From Hydrogenophaga intermedia (GTDB taxonomy: Bacteria; Pseudomonadota; Gammaproteobacteria; Burkholderiales; Burkholderiaceae_C), in the NCBI RefSeq assembly GCF_000723405.1, contig NZ_CCAE010000009.1, positions 1-64,000 of the forward strand: DNA of 64,000 nucleotides, read 5' to 3'. Every line of letters starts with the position of its first letter. The first letter of the stretch is position 1. Below are positions 52,302 through 61,862 of this stretch, one piece after another. The notes under the pieces are model-generated. The model was not told where the DNA came from. It did not search any database and saw nothing but the letters and a program-made list of their open reading frames with translations. A program made the position numbers and the translations under genes.

Positions 52302-52318
52302 CCCGAAAACTTTTCGGG
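52302..52318 (+). terminator. Stem-loop between flgL-operon and flagellin promoter
   Basis: CCCGAAAA (52302-52309) pairs perfectly with TTTTCGGG (52311-52318) around a single base and is followed by TTTCGCG. It starts 11 bases after the stop codon of the LafW-position gene and sits just before the flagellin promoter, so it likely ends the flgB operon transcript. Confidence 0.6.
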
Positions 52319-52326
52319 TTTCGCGC

Positions 52327-52353
52327 TTAAGGTTCTTCGCGAACCGGTCGCCC
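52327..52353 (+). promoter_or_regulatory. Sigma28 (FliA)-type promoter of flagellin gene
   Basis: TTAA (52327-52330) and GGTCGCCC (52346-52353) are separated by exactly 15 bases, the spacing of sigma28 promoters (TAAA-N15-GCCGATAA). The -10 element departs from consensus. The spacer GGTTC-TTCGC-GAACC is itself a perfect dyad. The flagellin start codon is 63 bases downstream. Confidence 0.6.
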
Positions 52354-52415
52354 AGTAAGGGGGAGGACGTCGATACCCGACGGACCCGACCAACAGCCCA
52401 CAGGAGAGATCCACC

Positions 52416-53309
52416 ATGCTGAGTCTGCACACCAACGCCGCTTCGCTGAGCACCCAGAACGCCCTCGGTGGCGTCCAGAAAGCCCTGAGCAGTTCGCTGA
52501 CCCGTCTGGGTACCGGCTTCCGCATCAACTCCGCCATGGACGACGCGGCCGGCCTGCAGATCGCCACCCGCATGAACGCGCAATCGCGCGGCATCACGGT
52601 GGCCATGCGCAACACCCAGAACGGCATCTCGATGATGCAGACCGCCGAAGGCGGCCTGAAAGAGATGACCAACATCCTGACGCGCATGAAAGACCTGGCC
52701 ACCGAAGCCGCCAACGGCAGCTCCACCCAGGAAGACCGCGACGCCCTGCAAGCCGAATACGACCAGCTCGGCGAAGAACTCGGCAACATCATCAAGAACA
52801 CGGCCTTCGCCGGTGAGCGTTCGTTCTCCGACGGCACCACCACCGACGGCACGAACGGCAAGCTCTCCGCCGCCGTGACCTTCCAGATCGGCGCGTCCAC
52901 CGACGAGACGATGGAAGTGGACATCTCCACCGCCCTGGGCGACCTGACCACGGCCCTGGACGGCCTGGCCGCCTCCTACGCCGCCGGCGCCGACCCGGCC
53001 GCCCCGGGCACCGAGATCGCCACCTCGGCCGCCGCCAACACCATCATCGACACCATCGGCGACTCGCTCGACACCATCGGCGCCGTGCGCGCCCAGATGG
53101 GTGCCGCCAGCAACCGCCTGGAAAGCGTCTACAACAACCTCGGCAACATGCGCATGCAGACCGAGCAGTCCAAGGGCCGCATCATGGACGTGGACTACGC
53201 CAGCGAAACCGCCAACATGACCAAGAACCAGATGCTCATGCAGGCCAGCACCTCGATGCTGCGCTCCAGCAGCAGCATGTCGCAGCTGGTCATGGCGCTG
53301 GTGCAGTAA
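52416..53309 (+). CDS. fliC: Flagellin, lateral-type (LafA/FliC)
   Basis: A 297-residue flagellin. The N-terminal helix bundle SLHTNAASLSTQNALGG and LGTGFRINSAMDDAAGLQIA and the C-terminal YNNLGNMRMQTEQSKGRIMD and ASETANMTKNQMLMQAS are well conserved; the surface domain is only about 100 residues, so it is a short flagellin as in lateral filaments. GGAGAG precedes ATG 52416. The gene is monocistronic, with a sigma28-type promoter and its own strong terminator. It is chaperoned by FliS and capped by FliD. Confidence 0.95.
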   Translation: MLSLHTNAASLSTQNALGGVQKALSSSLTRLGTGFRINSAMDDAAGLQIATRMNAQSRGITVAMRNTQNGISMMQTAEGGLKEMTNILTRMKDLATEAANGSSTQEDRDALQAEYDQLGEELGNIIKNTAFAGERSFSDGTTTDGTNGKLSAAVTFQIGASTDETMEVDISTALGDLTTALDGLAASYAAGADPAAPGTEIATSAAANTIIDTIGDSLDTIGAVRAQMGAASNRLESVYNNLGNMRMQTEQSKGRIMDVDYASETANMTKNQMLMQASTSMLRSSSSMSQLVMALVQ

Positions 53310-53347
53310 TCGCACACCGGGCCGCCCTCGCGGCCCGACAGCAGCAA

Positions 53348-53377
53348 GGCCAGCCGCGACCCGGCTGGCCTTTTTTT
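53348..53377 (+). terminator. Rho-independent terminator after flagellin
   Basis: GGCCAGCCG (53348-53356) pairs with CGGCTGGCC (53362-53370) over a five-base loop, followed by seven T (53371-53377). This is a clear intrinsic terminator 39 bases after the flagellin stop, expected for a highly expressed gene. Confidence 0.9.
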
Positions 53378-53428
53378 CATCGAATTCGCGGAGCGGCGGC
53401 ACACCGCTCCTTCTTTCCGGCCTGACCC

Positions 53429-54430
53429 ATGCAACTCGAGCGCGTCCCCGCCGCCTCCGCCCTCAGCGCCCTCGGTGCCCGCATGCCGGATGCGCCCGTG
53501 CGCCCCGCGCAGCCCGAGGTGGGCCAGCGCCTGCGCATGCGCTTCGACGGCCACGACGGCGACGGCGTGCTGCTCAGCGAAGAGCAGGGCCGCCGCTGGC
53601 GCCTGGCCGATGGTGCCGGCTGGTCGCGCAACCTGCGCGTGGGCGACATGCTGTGGATGCAGGTGCGCGCCACCGAACCCGCGCTCGAACTGGAATGGGT
53701 GCTGCGCCCGCCCACGCCCGCACGCGCGGACACCGCCGCGCAACCCGAGGACGTGGCCGCCATGCGCCCCGACCAGGCCGCGCAGCGCCTGCACCAGTGG
53801 CGCCTGCCCCCGGCGGCCGAACTCGCGGCCGCGTGGCGCGCCATCCTCTCGTCGCGGCACATGGAGCTGGGCCTGCGCAGCCTGGCCCTGATGGAAGGCC
53901 CGGCGCGTTTGCCCCTGGCGCCATCGGGCGGCGAGGCCGCCACCGTGCGCGCCGCGCCCGAGGCGCTACCGCACTGGGTGTTTCACCTCTATTCACTGGG
54001 CAGCCTGGCCGTGGCCCTGCGTGTGGCCGCGCGCCGCCAGTGGGCGCGCGAACAACCCGCCAGCCCCGCGCCGCCGCAGACCGAGGCCGGCCTGGAGCTG
54101 GAACTGAGCCTGCCCGGCGGCGGGCAGGTGCTCCTGCAACTGTGCTGGCGCCCATCGCGCTTGGCCATGGCCGTGCTGCCGCGCCAGCGCGAGCACCTGG
54201 AGTTGCTGCGCGTGGTGCTGCCCGACATCGTGGCCGCCATGGCCCGCGCGGGCGCGGTGCCGGCGGTGGTGCAACTGGGCTCGCCGCTCACCGCCTTGCC
54301 GGCGGGCGGCATGGGCTACCGGCCCGGGCCGGTGTCGTCGGCGCTGCTGCAACTGGGCGCGGAATTCACCACCGCGCTCATGCGCATCTGGCCGGTGGGC
54401 ATGGGGCCGGCGGAGACGGCCGAAGGCTAG
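53429..54430 (+). CDS. Orphan protein downstream of flagellin, FliK C-domain-like
   Basis: A 333-residue protein without signal peptide. Residues ~220-280 (LELELSLPGGGQVLLQLCW, then HLELLRVVLPDIVAAMARAG) resemble the Flg_hook/FliK_C pattern of strand, strand, helix (LxVxLxxxGxVxVxL and LxxxLPxLxxxLxxxG). FliK itself is encoded at 35962, so this would be a second, divergent ruler-like or secretion-related protein. The N-terminal half (AILSSRHMELGLRSLALMEG) is unrecognised. It begins 52 bases after the flagellin terminator; no strong promoter is seen. Confidence in the coding call is high, in the function low. Confidence 0.55.
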   Translation: MQLERVPAASALSALGARMPDAPVRPAQPEVGQRLRMRFDGHDGDGVLLSEEQGRRWRLADGAGWSRNLRVGDMLWMQVRATEPALELEWVLRPPTPARADTAAQPEDVAAMRPDQAAQRLHQWRLPPAAELAAAWRAILSSRHMELGLRSLALMEGPARLPLAPSGGEAATVRAAPEALPHWVFHLYSLGSLAVALRVAARRQWAREQPASPAPPQTEAGLELELSLPGGGQVLLQLCWRPSRLAMAVLPRQREHLELLRVVLPDIVAAMARAGAVPAVVQLGSPLTALPAGGMGYRPGPVSSALLQLGAEFTTALMRIWPVGMGPAETAEG

Positions 54431-54761
54431 GCCAATCGCCGCGTCGACCGGCGTTGAAGCAGCCCGCGAAACGCGGGAGAACATCTTTTTTTTCAATCCC
54501 TGTCAAGGTTGACAGGCGACCGTATTAAACCCCGGTGGGTACCGCCATTTCGCGGGTTTTCACCAGCCCGGTGCATGGCTGGTGAAGGCGTTTGCCGCAC
54601 CGCCCCGGGGGGACCCCCGGGAACGTTCCACTGTGGCCGAGGCGGTCGCTTGCGCGTCCTTGGCGTCCGATGCAGGCAATCACGTCACGCGAAGTTCATC
54701 GAATGGGTGACAAACCGGATAGGGGTATTTTGTGGCTGTGCGGTCACACGAACGCTGAACC
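54431..54761. other. 331-base gene-free region with several inverted repeats
   Basis: The gap between the FliK-like orphan (right-reading) and a chemoreceptor (left-reading) holds CCTGTCAA-GG-TTGACAGG (54499-54516), TTCACCAGCC...GGCTGGTGAA (54559-54586) and CCCGGG-type dyads near 54604-54622. A run of T precedes the first (54486-54493). No open frame there is convincing. It may terminate both convergent transcripts, hold operators or code a structured RNA. Confidence 0.45.
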
Positions 54762-56306
54762 TCAAGCCCGCAGCCGGAACACCTGCACCACCTCCGCCAG
54801 GCGCGTCGCCTGCTCGCGCAGGCTTTGCGCGGCCGCGGTGCTTTGCTCCACCAGCGCGGCGTTCTGCTGGGTCATCTGGTCCAGGTGGCTCACGGCGGTG
54901 TTCACCTGGCCGATGCCGTCGCTCTGCTCGCCGGCGGCGGCCGAGATCTCGCCCATGATGTCGGTCACGCGCTGCACCGAACCCACGATCTGCGTCATGG
55001 TCTCGCCCGCGTTGGCCACCAGCTGGCTGCCTGCCTCGACCTTGTCGACGCTGGCGCCGATGAGGCCCTTGATTTCCTTGGCCGCTTCGGCGCTGCGCTG
55101 CGCCAGGTTGCGCACCTCGCCGGCCACCACGGCGAAGCCGCGGCCCTGTTCACCCGCGCGCGCCGCTTCCACCGCGGCGTTGAGCGCCAGGATGTTGGTC
55201 TGGAAAGCAATGCCGTCGATGACGCCGATGATGTCGTTGATCTTGCGCGAGCTCTGGTTGATCTCGTCCATGGTGCTGACCACCTGCGAGACCACCGCAC
55301 CACCGCGCTGGGCGATTTCGGCGGCGCTAGCGGCCAGTTGATTCGCCTGGCGCGCGGCGTCGGCGCTCTGGCGCACGGTGCTGGTGAGCTGCTCCATGCT
55401 GGCCGCCGTTTCCTGCAGGTTGCTGGCGGTCTGCTCGGTGCGGCCGGAGAGGTCCTGGTTGCCGGTGGCGATCTCGGCGGAGGCGGTGTTGATGCTGTCG
55501 GTGGCCGAACGCACCTGGCCCACGGTCTTCACCAGCGATTCGCGCATGCGGGCCAGGCCGCCGAGCAGGCGGCCCAGTTCGTCCTGGCGGTCCACGCGCA
55601 CCTCGCGGGTCAGGTCGCCTTCGGCCACGGCGTCGGTGGCGCTCAGGGCCTCCTTCAGGGGCTCGGTGACGGAGCGGGTGATGGCCCAGGCCACGAAGGC
55701 GGCGATGGCAACGGCGATGGCGGCCAGCGCCATCAGCAGGGTGATCTGGCGCGTGACCGCGGTGCGGGAGGCGATGGCGGTCTGCTCCATCAGGCCTCGC
55801 TGGCCGGTGATCATCTTCTGCTGCTCGGCACTGTAGGCCTCGGCGGCGGGGGCCAGTTCCTTGTTCAGGATGTCTTGCGCGCCGCCGTAGTCTTCCATCT
55901 GAAGCGCGTCGAAGAAGCGCTTGCGCACCGCGAGGTAGGCGTCGCGCTTCTCGCCGATGCTGGCGAGCAGGGCCTTGCCCTGTTCGCTGACGATGCGGGT
56001 CTCCAGCTCCTTCTGCAGCGCGGACACGTCCTTGGCGGACTGGGCCATCAGCGGCGTGAAGTGGTCGACCACGCGCGGGTCGTTGCGCGACATGGCCTGG
56101 GCCATGACGCGGTTCACGTTCAGCGTGGTCTGGGCGGCCCATTCCTGGGTCATGTTGAGGCGTTGCTGCACCGAGACGATGTCCTCGGTGGCGCGCAGCG
56201 CGGAGCTCAGGCCCATCCAGGCCAATGCGGTGGTGCCGACCAGCAGGGCCAGCACGATGGCAAAGCCGATCGTGAGGCGGGGGCCGATGTTGAGGTTCTT
56301 GAACAT
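54762..56306 (-). CDS. Methyl-accepting chemotaxis protein within the flagellar locus
   Basis: A 514-residue chemoreceptor. TM1 lies at about 10-30 ([17 protein letters not shown]) and TM2 at about 187-207 ([19 protein letters not shown]), enclosing a 4HB-type periplasmic sensor. HAMP and the signalling domain follow, with the invariant tip [20 protein letters not shown] and a C-terminus VFRLRA without the CheR-binding pentapeptide. A sigma28-type promoter overlaps the end of flhA upstream. ATG 56306 is chosen because TM1 begins there. Ligand unknown. Confidence 0.92.
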   Translation of the reverse strand: MFKNLNIGPRLTIGFAIVLALLVGTTALAWMGLSSALRATEDIVSVQQRLNMTQEWAAQTTLNVNRVMAQAMSRNDPRVVDHFTPLMAQSAKDVSALQKELETRIVSEQGKALLASIGEKRDAYLAVRKRFFDALQMEDYGGAQDILNKELAPAAEAYSAEQQKMITGQRGLMEQTAIASRTAVTRQITLLMALAAIAVAIAAFVAWAITRSVTEPLKEALSATDAVAEGDLTREVRVDRQDELGRLLGGLARMRESLVKTVGQVRSATDSINTASAEIATGNQDLSGRTEQTASNLQETAASMEQLTSTVRQSADAARQANQLAASAAEIAQRGGAVVSQVVSTMDEINQSSRKINDIIGVIDGIAFQTNILALNAAVEAARAGEQGRGFAVVAGEVRNLAQRSAEAAKEIKGLIGASVDKVEAGSQLVANAGETMTQIVGSVQRVTDIMGEISAAAGEQSDGIGQVNTAVSHLDQMTQQNAALVEQSTAAAQSLREQATRLAEVVQVFRLRA

Positions 56307-56334
56307 TCGTAAGACTCCGGGTTGGAACAGGTGT

Positions 56335-56361
56335 ATATCGGTTGCGGACTCAACCAATTGA
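56335..56361 (-). promoter_or_regulatory. Sigma28 (FliA)-type promoter overlapping the flhA stop codon
   Basis: Reading leftwards, TCAA (56361-56358), 15 bases and ACCGATAT (56342-56335) match TAAA-N15-GCCGATAA closely with exact spacing. The -35 element is inside the last codons of flhA, which ends at 56350. The chemoreceptor start codon lies 29 bases beyond the -10 element. Confidence 0.7.
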
Positions 56362-58437
56362 GCCCACCACCACCACGCTGCGGCTGTCGGGCATCTCGTT
56401 GTAAGAAAGAACGTTCAAGCCGGGCGCAAACAGGCGCGCGTAGCGGGCCATCACGGGGCGCAGCTGCGGCAGCACCATCAGCACGGGCGCCGCGGCCATC
56501 TGCTTCATCTGCTCGCGCGCCATGGGCAGGTGCGACTGCAGTTGGGTCAGCAGGTTGGGTTCGATGGGGAAGTTGTCCAACGCGGCCTTGCCGGTCTGCG
56601 TGGCCTGGCTCAGCGCACGCATCAGCAGGTCCTCCAACTGGTTGCCCAGGCTGAAGGCCTTGACCTCGCCGACCTGGCCGCAGGCCTGGGCCACGATCTG
56701 GCGGCGCAGGGTCAGACGCGCCTCGGCGGCCAGCAGGATCGGGTCCTTGGTGATCTCGGCGTTCTCCAGCAGGGTGGTGGCCAGGGGCACCACGTCTTTC
56801 AGGGACACGCCTTCCTGCAGCAGGGTGCGCAGCACCTTGAGCAGCAGGCTCGGGCTGAAGGCCTTCTCCAGCGCGGCGGCGAGCTTGGGCGCTTGCGCGG
56901 CGCAGCGCTCCAGCAGGGCGGGCACGTCCTCGTGCTGGAACAGCTCGGGCAGGTTCTCGCGCACGAGCTTGGTCACGTGGGTGGCGATGACGGTGGGTAC
57001 GTCCACCACCTGGTAGCCCATGCCCAGGGCGTGCGCCTTGTGCGCGGCCTCGATCCACACCACCGGCATCTGGAAGGAGGGGTCGGCGCCGGGGATGCCG
57101 TCGATCTCGCCATACACCTGCGGCGAGGGAATGGCCATGAGCCGGTCGGGAAAGATCTCGGCCGAGGCGACCACGCTGCCGTGCAGCAGCACCTGGTAGT
57201 GCGTGGGCTTCAAACCCAGCTCGTCGCGCGTGCGAATGGGCGGCAGCACGATGCCCAGCGATTCGCTGAGGGTCTGGCGCACGCCCTTCAGGCGCTTGGT
57301 GAGCACGGCGCCCTGGGCCGGGTCCACCAGGCCCACGAGCTTGTAGCCCACGGCCACGGCCAGCGGGTCCACCACGGGCAGGCTCTTCCAGTCGATGTCG
57401 GGTGCGGCCTCGGTCACCAGTGCGGCCTGCAGCGCATCGGGTGCTGCCGGCGGCGCCACGGCCTGGCGCTGGCCCAGGCGCCAGGCCGCGTAGCCCAGCA
57501 CGCCCGCAAAAGCCAGGAACATCAGCGTGGGCATGCCGGGCACCAGGCCCAGGACGATGAGCAGCCCGGCCACGCCGTACAGCACATTCGGCGAGGCCAG
57601 CAGCTGCTGGCCCATCTGCTTCTCGATGTCGCCCGCGTCGCTGACGCGCGTGACGATGATGGCGGCCGCGGCCGACAGCAGCAGCGCGGGGATCTGCGCG
57701 GCCAGGCCGTCGCCGATGGTGAGCAGGGCGTAGAGCTTGAAGGACTCGCCCAGGCTCAGGTCGTGCATGAGCGCGCCGATGAGCACGCCGCCGACCATGT
57801 TGAGGATGAGGATCAGGATGCCCGCGATGGCATCGCCCTTGACGAACTTGGAGGCGCCGTCCATGGCGCCGTAGAAGTCGGCCTCGCCGGCCACTTCCTT
57901 GCGGCGCGCCTGCGCGCCTTCCTGGTTGATGAGGCCGGCGTTGAGGTCGGCGTCGATCGCCATCTGCTTGCCGGGCAGGGCGTCCAGCGTGAAGCGGGCC
58001 GACACTTCGGAGATGCGCTCGGCGCCCTTGGTGACCACCAGGAAGTTGATGATCATCAGGATGACGAACACCACGATGCCGACAACGAAGTTGCCGCCGA
58101 TCACCACATGGCCGAAGGCCTCGATCACCGAGCCCGCGGCGTCGGTGCCTTCGTTGCCCTTGAGCAGCACCACGCGCGTGGAGGCCACGTTGAGCATCAG
58201 GCGCAGCAGCGTGGCGCCCAGGATGACCGTGGGGAAGAGCGAGAAGTCGAGCGGGCGGCGCACGTTCACCGCCACCAGCAGCACGATCATCGCCAGCACG
58301 ATGTTGAAGGTGAACAGCACGTCCAGCAGCAGCGGCGGCAGCGGCAGGATGATCATGCCCAGCAGGGCCATGAGCAGCAGCGGCGCGGCCACGCGCAGCT
58401 TCTTCAGGTCGTTCAACAGCGAGTTCATGGGGTTCAT
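56350..58437 (-). CDS. flhA: Flagellar export gate protein FlhA
   Basis: A 695-residue FHIPEP-family protein. The N-terminal ~320 residues form about eight hydrophobic segments; the family signature [20 protein letters not shown] is intact. The cytoplasmic C-terminal ring starts near residue 360 and ends with VVVVGSIG. It is the main component of the type III export gate, with FlhB. Its ATG overlaps the flhB stop (ATGA). A FliA promoter for the next gene overlaps its stop. Confidence 0.96.
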   Translation of the reverse strand: MNPMNSLLNDLKKLRVAAPLLLMALLGMIILPLPPLLLDVLFTFNIVLAMIVLLVAVNVRRPLDFSLFPTVILGATLLRLMLNVASTRVVLLKGNEGTDAAGSVIEAFGHVVIGGNFVVGIVVFVILMIINFLVVTKGAERISEVSARFTLDALPGKQMAIDADLNAGLINQEGAQARRKEVAGEADFYGAMDGASKFVKGDAIAGILILILNMVGGVLIGALMHDLSLGESFKLYALLTIGDGLAAQIPALLLSAAAAIIVTRVSDAGDIEKQMGQQLLASPNVLYGVAGLLIVLGLVPGMPTLMFLAFAGVLGYAAWRLGQRQAVAPPAAPDALQAALVTEAAPDIDWKSLPVVDPLAVAVGYKLVGLVDPAQGAVLTKRLKGVRQTLSESLGIVLPPIRTRDELGLKPTHYQVLLHGSVVASAEIFPDRLMAIPSPQVYGEIDGIPGADPSFQMPVVWIEAAHKAHALGMGYQVVDVPTVIATHVTKLVRENLPELFQHEDVPALLERCAAQAPKLAAALEKAFSPSLLLKVLRTLLQEGVSLKDVVPLATTLLENAEITKDPILLAAEARLTLRRQIVAQACGQVGEVKAFSLGNQLEDLLMRALSQATQTGKAALDNFPIEPNLLTQLQSHLPMAREQMKQMAAAPVLMVLPQLRPVMARYARLFAPGLNVLSYNEMPDSRSVVVVGSIG

Positions 58438-59573
58438 GTCGGTCCGGCGCCGCTCAGGTGGGCGGGCACGTCGAGGTCATGGGGCAGGTGAGGTTCGCTG
58501 CGGCGCTGGCCCTGGCGGAAGGCCTTGAGCGCGAGCACGTGGCGCAGCACCACGGCCACGGCCTGGTACAGCGTGGCGGGAATCTGCTGGCGCACCTGGC
58601 TGGTGTTGTAGACGGCGCGCGCCAGCGGTGGCACGCGCAGCACCTCCACGCCGGCCTCCTCGGCGATGCGGCGGATGTACAGCGCCATCTCGTCCAGGCC
58701 CTTGGCGATCACGTAGGGCGCGTCGGCCTTGTGCGTGTCGTACTTGATGGCCACGGCGTAGTGCTCGGGGTTGACGATGACCACGTCGGCGGTGGGCACG
58801 GTCTTGCGCACGCCGCGCCGCGCGATCTGCTGCTGGATCTGGCGGATGCGCGCCTTCACCTCGGGCCGGCCTTCGGTGGTCTTGTGCTCTTCCTTGATGT
58901 CGCGCTTGCTCATGCGCTGCTCGCGCAGGTAGACCAGGCGCTGGATCGGCACGTCGATGAGCGCATAGAGCACGAACACCGACACCAGCGCGAACACCGC
59001 GCCCTGCGCCAGCGACAGGGCCTGGGGCAGCGCCTCGCCCAGCGGCAGCGCGGTCACGCGCAGGAAGCCCTTGATGCTGGCGTTCATGACGTAGTACAGG
59101 ACGCCGAACAGCGTGAAGGCCTTGAGCGCGGTGGTGGCGAACTCGGCCAGGTGCTTGGCCTTGGTGATGCGCTGGAAGTAGTTCATCGGGTTGAGCCGTT
59201 CCAGCTTGGGGACCAGGTTCTCGGTGCTCAGCAGCCAGCCGCCGGGGAACAGCGAGGCCAGCAGCACGCACAGCGGCACGATGAACAGCGGCAGCAGCAT
59301 CTTGGCCAGCAGCAGCATCACCGGCACGAAGGCGTGCGAGAACAGGTTGTCCAGCGCGCCGTCGCCCTCGGCCACCACGAAGCCCAGGGTGAAGAGGCGG
59401 CGGAAGTCGGCCAGGTAGCCGGGTGCGAGCAGGATGATGGCCTGCAGGCACACCACCAGGCCCACGGCGGTGGCCAGGTCTTTCGAGCGCGCCACCTGCC
59501 CCTGCTCGCGCGCCTTGCGCAGCTTCTGCGGTGTGGCGGCTTCGGTCTTGTCGCCGGTCTGGTCCTGCGCCAT
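58434..59573 (-). CDS. flhB: Flagellar export switch protein FlhB, NPEH variant
   Basis: A 379-residue protein with about four transmembrane segments and a cytoplasmic domain carrying VVIVNPEHYAVAIKYD. The autocleavage site is usually NPTH; here the third residue is Glu (NPEH) near residue 264. Cleavage occurs between Asn and Pro, so it may still work. The positively charged linker EEHKTTEGRPEVKARIRQI is typical. FlhB switches export from rod/hook to filament substrates under control of FliK. Confidence 0.94.
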   Translation of the reverse strand: MAQDQTGDKTEAATPQKLRKAREQGQVARSKDLATAVGLVVCLQAIILLAPGYLADFRRLFTLGFVVAEGDGALDNLFSHAFVPVMLLLAKMLLPLFIVPLCVLLASLFPGGWLLSTENLVPKLERLNPMNYFQRITKAKHLAEFATTALKAFTLFGVLYYVMNASIKGFLRVTALPLGEALPQALSLAQGAVFALVSVFVLYALIDVPIQRLVYLREQRMSKRDIKEEHKTTEGRPEVKARIRQIQQQIARRGVRKTVPTADVVIVNPEHYAVAIKYDTHKADAPYVIAKGLDEMALYIRRIAEEAGVEVLRVPPLARAVYNTSQVRQQIPATLYQAVAVVLRHVLALKAFRQGQRRSEPHLPHDLDVPAHLSGAGPT

Positions 59574-59577
59574 TGGA

Positions 59578-60348
59578 TCAGCCTCGCATCAGGCGCTCGA
59601 GCATCTCGAGCACCCGCGTGGTGAGGTTCACGTATTGCTGCGGGATGAGCTGCAACATGCCGCCGAGCATGAACAGGCCGAAGACGATGATGAGCGAGAA
59701 GCCCAGCGAGAACAGGTTGAAGGTGGGCGCCACGCGGTTGAGGAAGCCGAAGCCGATCTGCACCACCAGGGCCGAGAAGATCACCGGCAGCGACAGCAGC
59801 AGAGCGGCCGAGAACACCCAGCCCACCTGCAGCGGCAGCACGGTGAGGGCCTGTTCGGGAATGCCCGCGCCCACCGGCCAGGCACGAAAACTCGAGCCCA
59901 TGACGCCGCTGAACACCAGGTGGCCGTCCACGGCGAAGAAGATGAGGATGGTGAGGATGTAAATGAGCGCGCTCACCACGTCGGACGAGGCGCCGCTCAT
60001 GGGATCGTTCATCTGCGCCATGGCCAGGCCCATCTGGCTGGAGGCCATGTAGCCCAGCAGCGCGAACACGGCCATGATCATCTGGAAGCCGATGCCGATG
60101 ATGAGCCCGATGGCCACCTGCTCGATGGTGGTGACGACGCCCAGCAGCGAGAACGGCGAGATGGGCGTGGGCGGCGCGGCGATGGGCAGCAGCACCACCG
60201 CCAGCGTCAGCGCCAGCAGCACGCGCACGGTGACGGGCACCATGTTCTCGCCGATGACGGGCATGAAGCTGAGGATGGCCAGCACCCGAACGAAGGGCCA
60301 CCACAGCGCCATGAGGGTGGCGAGCATCTGGCCGAAGACGGGTTCCAT
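59578..60348 (-). CDS. fliR: Flagellar export gate protein FliR
   Basis: A 256-residue protein with about six hydrophobic segments; the N-terminus (LIMALWWPFVRVLAILSFMP-like stretch) and C-terminus (NLFSLGFSLIIVFGLFMLGG) match FliR. It forms the export pore with FliP and FliQ. It lies 10 bases after fliQ in a tight fliPQR operon and 4 bases before flhB. Confidence 0.94.
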   Translation of the reverse strand: MEPVFGQMLATLMALWWPFVRVLAILSFMPVIGENMVPVTVRVLLALTLAVVLLPIAAPPTPISPFSLLGVVTTIEQVAIGLIIGIGFQMIMAVFALLGYMASSQMGLAMAQMNDPMSGASSDVVSALIYILTILIFFAVDGHLVFSGVMGSSFRAWPVGAGIPEQALTVLPLQVGWVFSAALLLSLPVIFSALVVQIGFGFLNRVAPTFNLFSLGFSLIIVFGLFMLGGMLQLIPQQYVNLTTRVLEMLERLMRG

Positions 60349-60358
60349 GGCGCCGGGC

Positions 60359-60628
60359 TCACAGGGCCAGTTGCGCCGCGCGTTCGAAGATGGCGCGCGC
60401 GTAGTCCATGAGCTTGCTGGTGAGCCAGGTGCCCATGACGATGATCGACGCCAGCGTGACCAGCAGGCGCGGCAGGAAGCTCAGCGTCTGCTCATTGATC
60501 TGCGTGGCGGCCTGGAACAGGCTGACCAGCACGCCCACGATGAGGCTGGGCGTGATGAGCATGGTGACGATCAGCACCACCAGCTTGAGGCATTCGGCCA
60601 CCAGTTCGACGGCGATCTCGGGGGTCAT
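60359..60628 (-). CDS. fliQ: Flagellar export gate protein FliQ
   Basis: An 89-residue protein with two hydrophobic hairpin segments (LKLVVLIVTMLITPSLIVGV and FLPRLLVTLASIIVMGTWL) and the conserved polar connection SLFQAATQINEQTLSF. Length and layout are exactly those of FliQ, of which four copies pack on the FliP pore. Confidence 0.95.
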   Translation of the reverse strand: MTPEIAVELVAECLKLVVLIVTMLITPSLIVGVLVSLFQAATQINEQTLSFLPRLLVTLASIIVMGTWLTSKLMDYARAIFERAAQLAL

Positions 60629-60640
60629 CGCGGGGCCTCG

Positions 60641-61465
60641 CTAGATGGCGCGCACGCTGGTGACCAGCGTGTTCACGGTGAGGGTCCAGCCGTCCACCAG
60701 CACGAACAGCAGGAGCTTGAGCGGCAGCGAGATCACCAGCGGCGACAGCATCATCATGCCCATGGCCATCAGCACCGACGACACCACCAGGTCGATGACC
60801 AGGAAGGGAATGAAGAGCATGCAGCCGATCATGAAGGCCGTCTTGAGCTCGCTGAGCACGAAGGCGGCGAGCTTGACGGTGAAGGGGTGCTGCGCCGGGT
60901 CGCTCACCTCGGGCGCGCCCGAGAGCGTGGCGATCTGCTTGAGCGAAGCCTGGCTGGTCTGCGCGAGCATGAAGCGCGAGAGCGGTACCTCGGCGCGGTT
61001 CAGCGCCTCTTGCAAACCGATGCTGCCCTGGTCGTAGGGCAGCATGGCTTCGTTCCAGATGCGGTCGCCCACCGGGCGCATGACCAGCATGGTGAGGATG
61101 AGCGCGATGCCGGTGAGCACGCGCGCCGGCAGGCCCTGCTGCAGGCCCAGGGCCTGGCGCAGCAGCGATAGCACGATGATGAAGCGCGTGAAGCTGGTCA
61201 TCATCAGGACCATGGCGGGCAGCAGGCCCAGCAGGGTCATGATGATCAGGATCTGCGTCTTGACCGTGTAGTCGGTGGTGTTGCCGGTGGTGGTGCTGCT
61301 GAAGATCTGCAGGCCACCGCCCGCGTTTGCACCCGCGGCCGCGCCCGCGCTGTTGGCCGCCTGCGCGAACGCGCCCTCGGGCCAGGCGAGGGCGGCGAGG
61401 GCGAGGCCGGCGCCGGCCGCGACGGCCAGCCGCGCCGCGCCGCGCGGGCGGGTGGCGAAGCTCAT
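60641..61465 (-). CDS. fliP: Flagellar export pore protein FliP
   Basis: A 274-residue protein with a signal peptide ([21 protein letters not shown]) and the conserved [34 protein letters not shown]-type region and the C-terminal [20 protein letters not shown]. FliP is the pore-forming core. The ATG overlaps the fliN stop. No fliO lies between fliN and fliP, in contrast to the primary flagellar systems of enterobacteria. Confidence 0.95.
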   Translation of the reverse strand: MSFATRPRGAARLAVAAGAGLALAALAWPEGAFAQAANSAGAAAGANAGGGLQIFSSTTTGNTTDYTVKTQILIIMTLLGLLPAMVLMMTSFTRFIIVLSLLRQALGLQQGLPARVLTGIALILTMLVMRPVGDRIWNEAMLPYDQGSIGLQEALNRAEVPLSRFMLAQTSQASLKQIATLSGAPEVSDPAQHPFTVKLAAFVLSELKTAFMIGCMLFIPFLVIDLVVSSVLMAMGMMMLSPLVISLPLKLLLFVLVDGWTLTVNTLVTSVRAI

Positions 61466-61860
61466 GGCGTGAAGCTGTCCAGGTCCAGGTCGCTGACCTC
61501 GATCACCTTGAGCCCGTAGTTCTCACCGCTGACGACCACCTCGGCCTTGCCGATGGCCACGCCGTTGATCTTCATGCTGAGCGGCTCGCCGGCCAGCACG
61601 TCGAGTTCGACCACGCTGTCGGGGCGCAGGTGGGCCACGTCTTCCAGCGAGACCTTGGCCGAGCCGAGTTCCAGCGTGAGCGTGACGGGGATGCGGCGCA
61701 TGAGGCGGCCCAGGCCCAGCGTGGGTGCAGCGGGCGCGGCGGCCGGTGCGGCGGTTTCGGCCTGGCTGGCGCTGGCCATCTCCTGCATCACGGCGGCGAA
61801 GGCGTCGTCGGTGCCGGGCGCGGTGGCGAGGGCGTCGAGGGTGGAGGGGTCGATGGACAT
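61462..61860 (-). CDS. fliN: Flagellar motor switch protein FliN
   Basis: A 132-residue protein with a variable N-terminal region (~50 residues, alanine-rich) and the SpoA domain ([20 protein letters not shown], then [20 protein letters not shown] and a final GLKVIEV). It forms part of the switch/C-ring beneath FliM. It begins 3 bases after fliM and overlaps fliP. Confidence 0.93.
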   Translation of the reverse strand: MSIDPSTLDALATAPGTDDAFAAVMQEMASASQAETAAPAAAPAAPTLGLGRLMRRIPVTLTLELGSAKVSLEDVAHLRPDSVVELDVLAGEPLSMKINGVAIGKAEVVVSGENYGLKVIEVSDLDLDSFTP

Positions 61861-61862
61861 GG

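Noticed and set aside
54526-54550. TAAA-N14-GCCATTT, a possible right-reading FliA promoter
   Set aside because: Spacing and -10 element are off and there is no gene on that strand downstream.
56530-58491. 653-residue right-reading open frame opposite flhA
   Set aside because: Shadow of flhA, a gene with clear family signatures.
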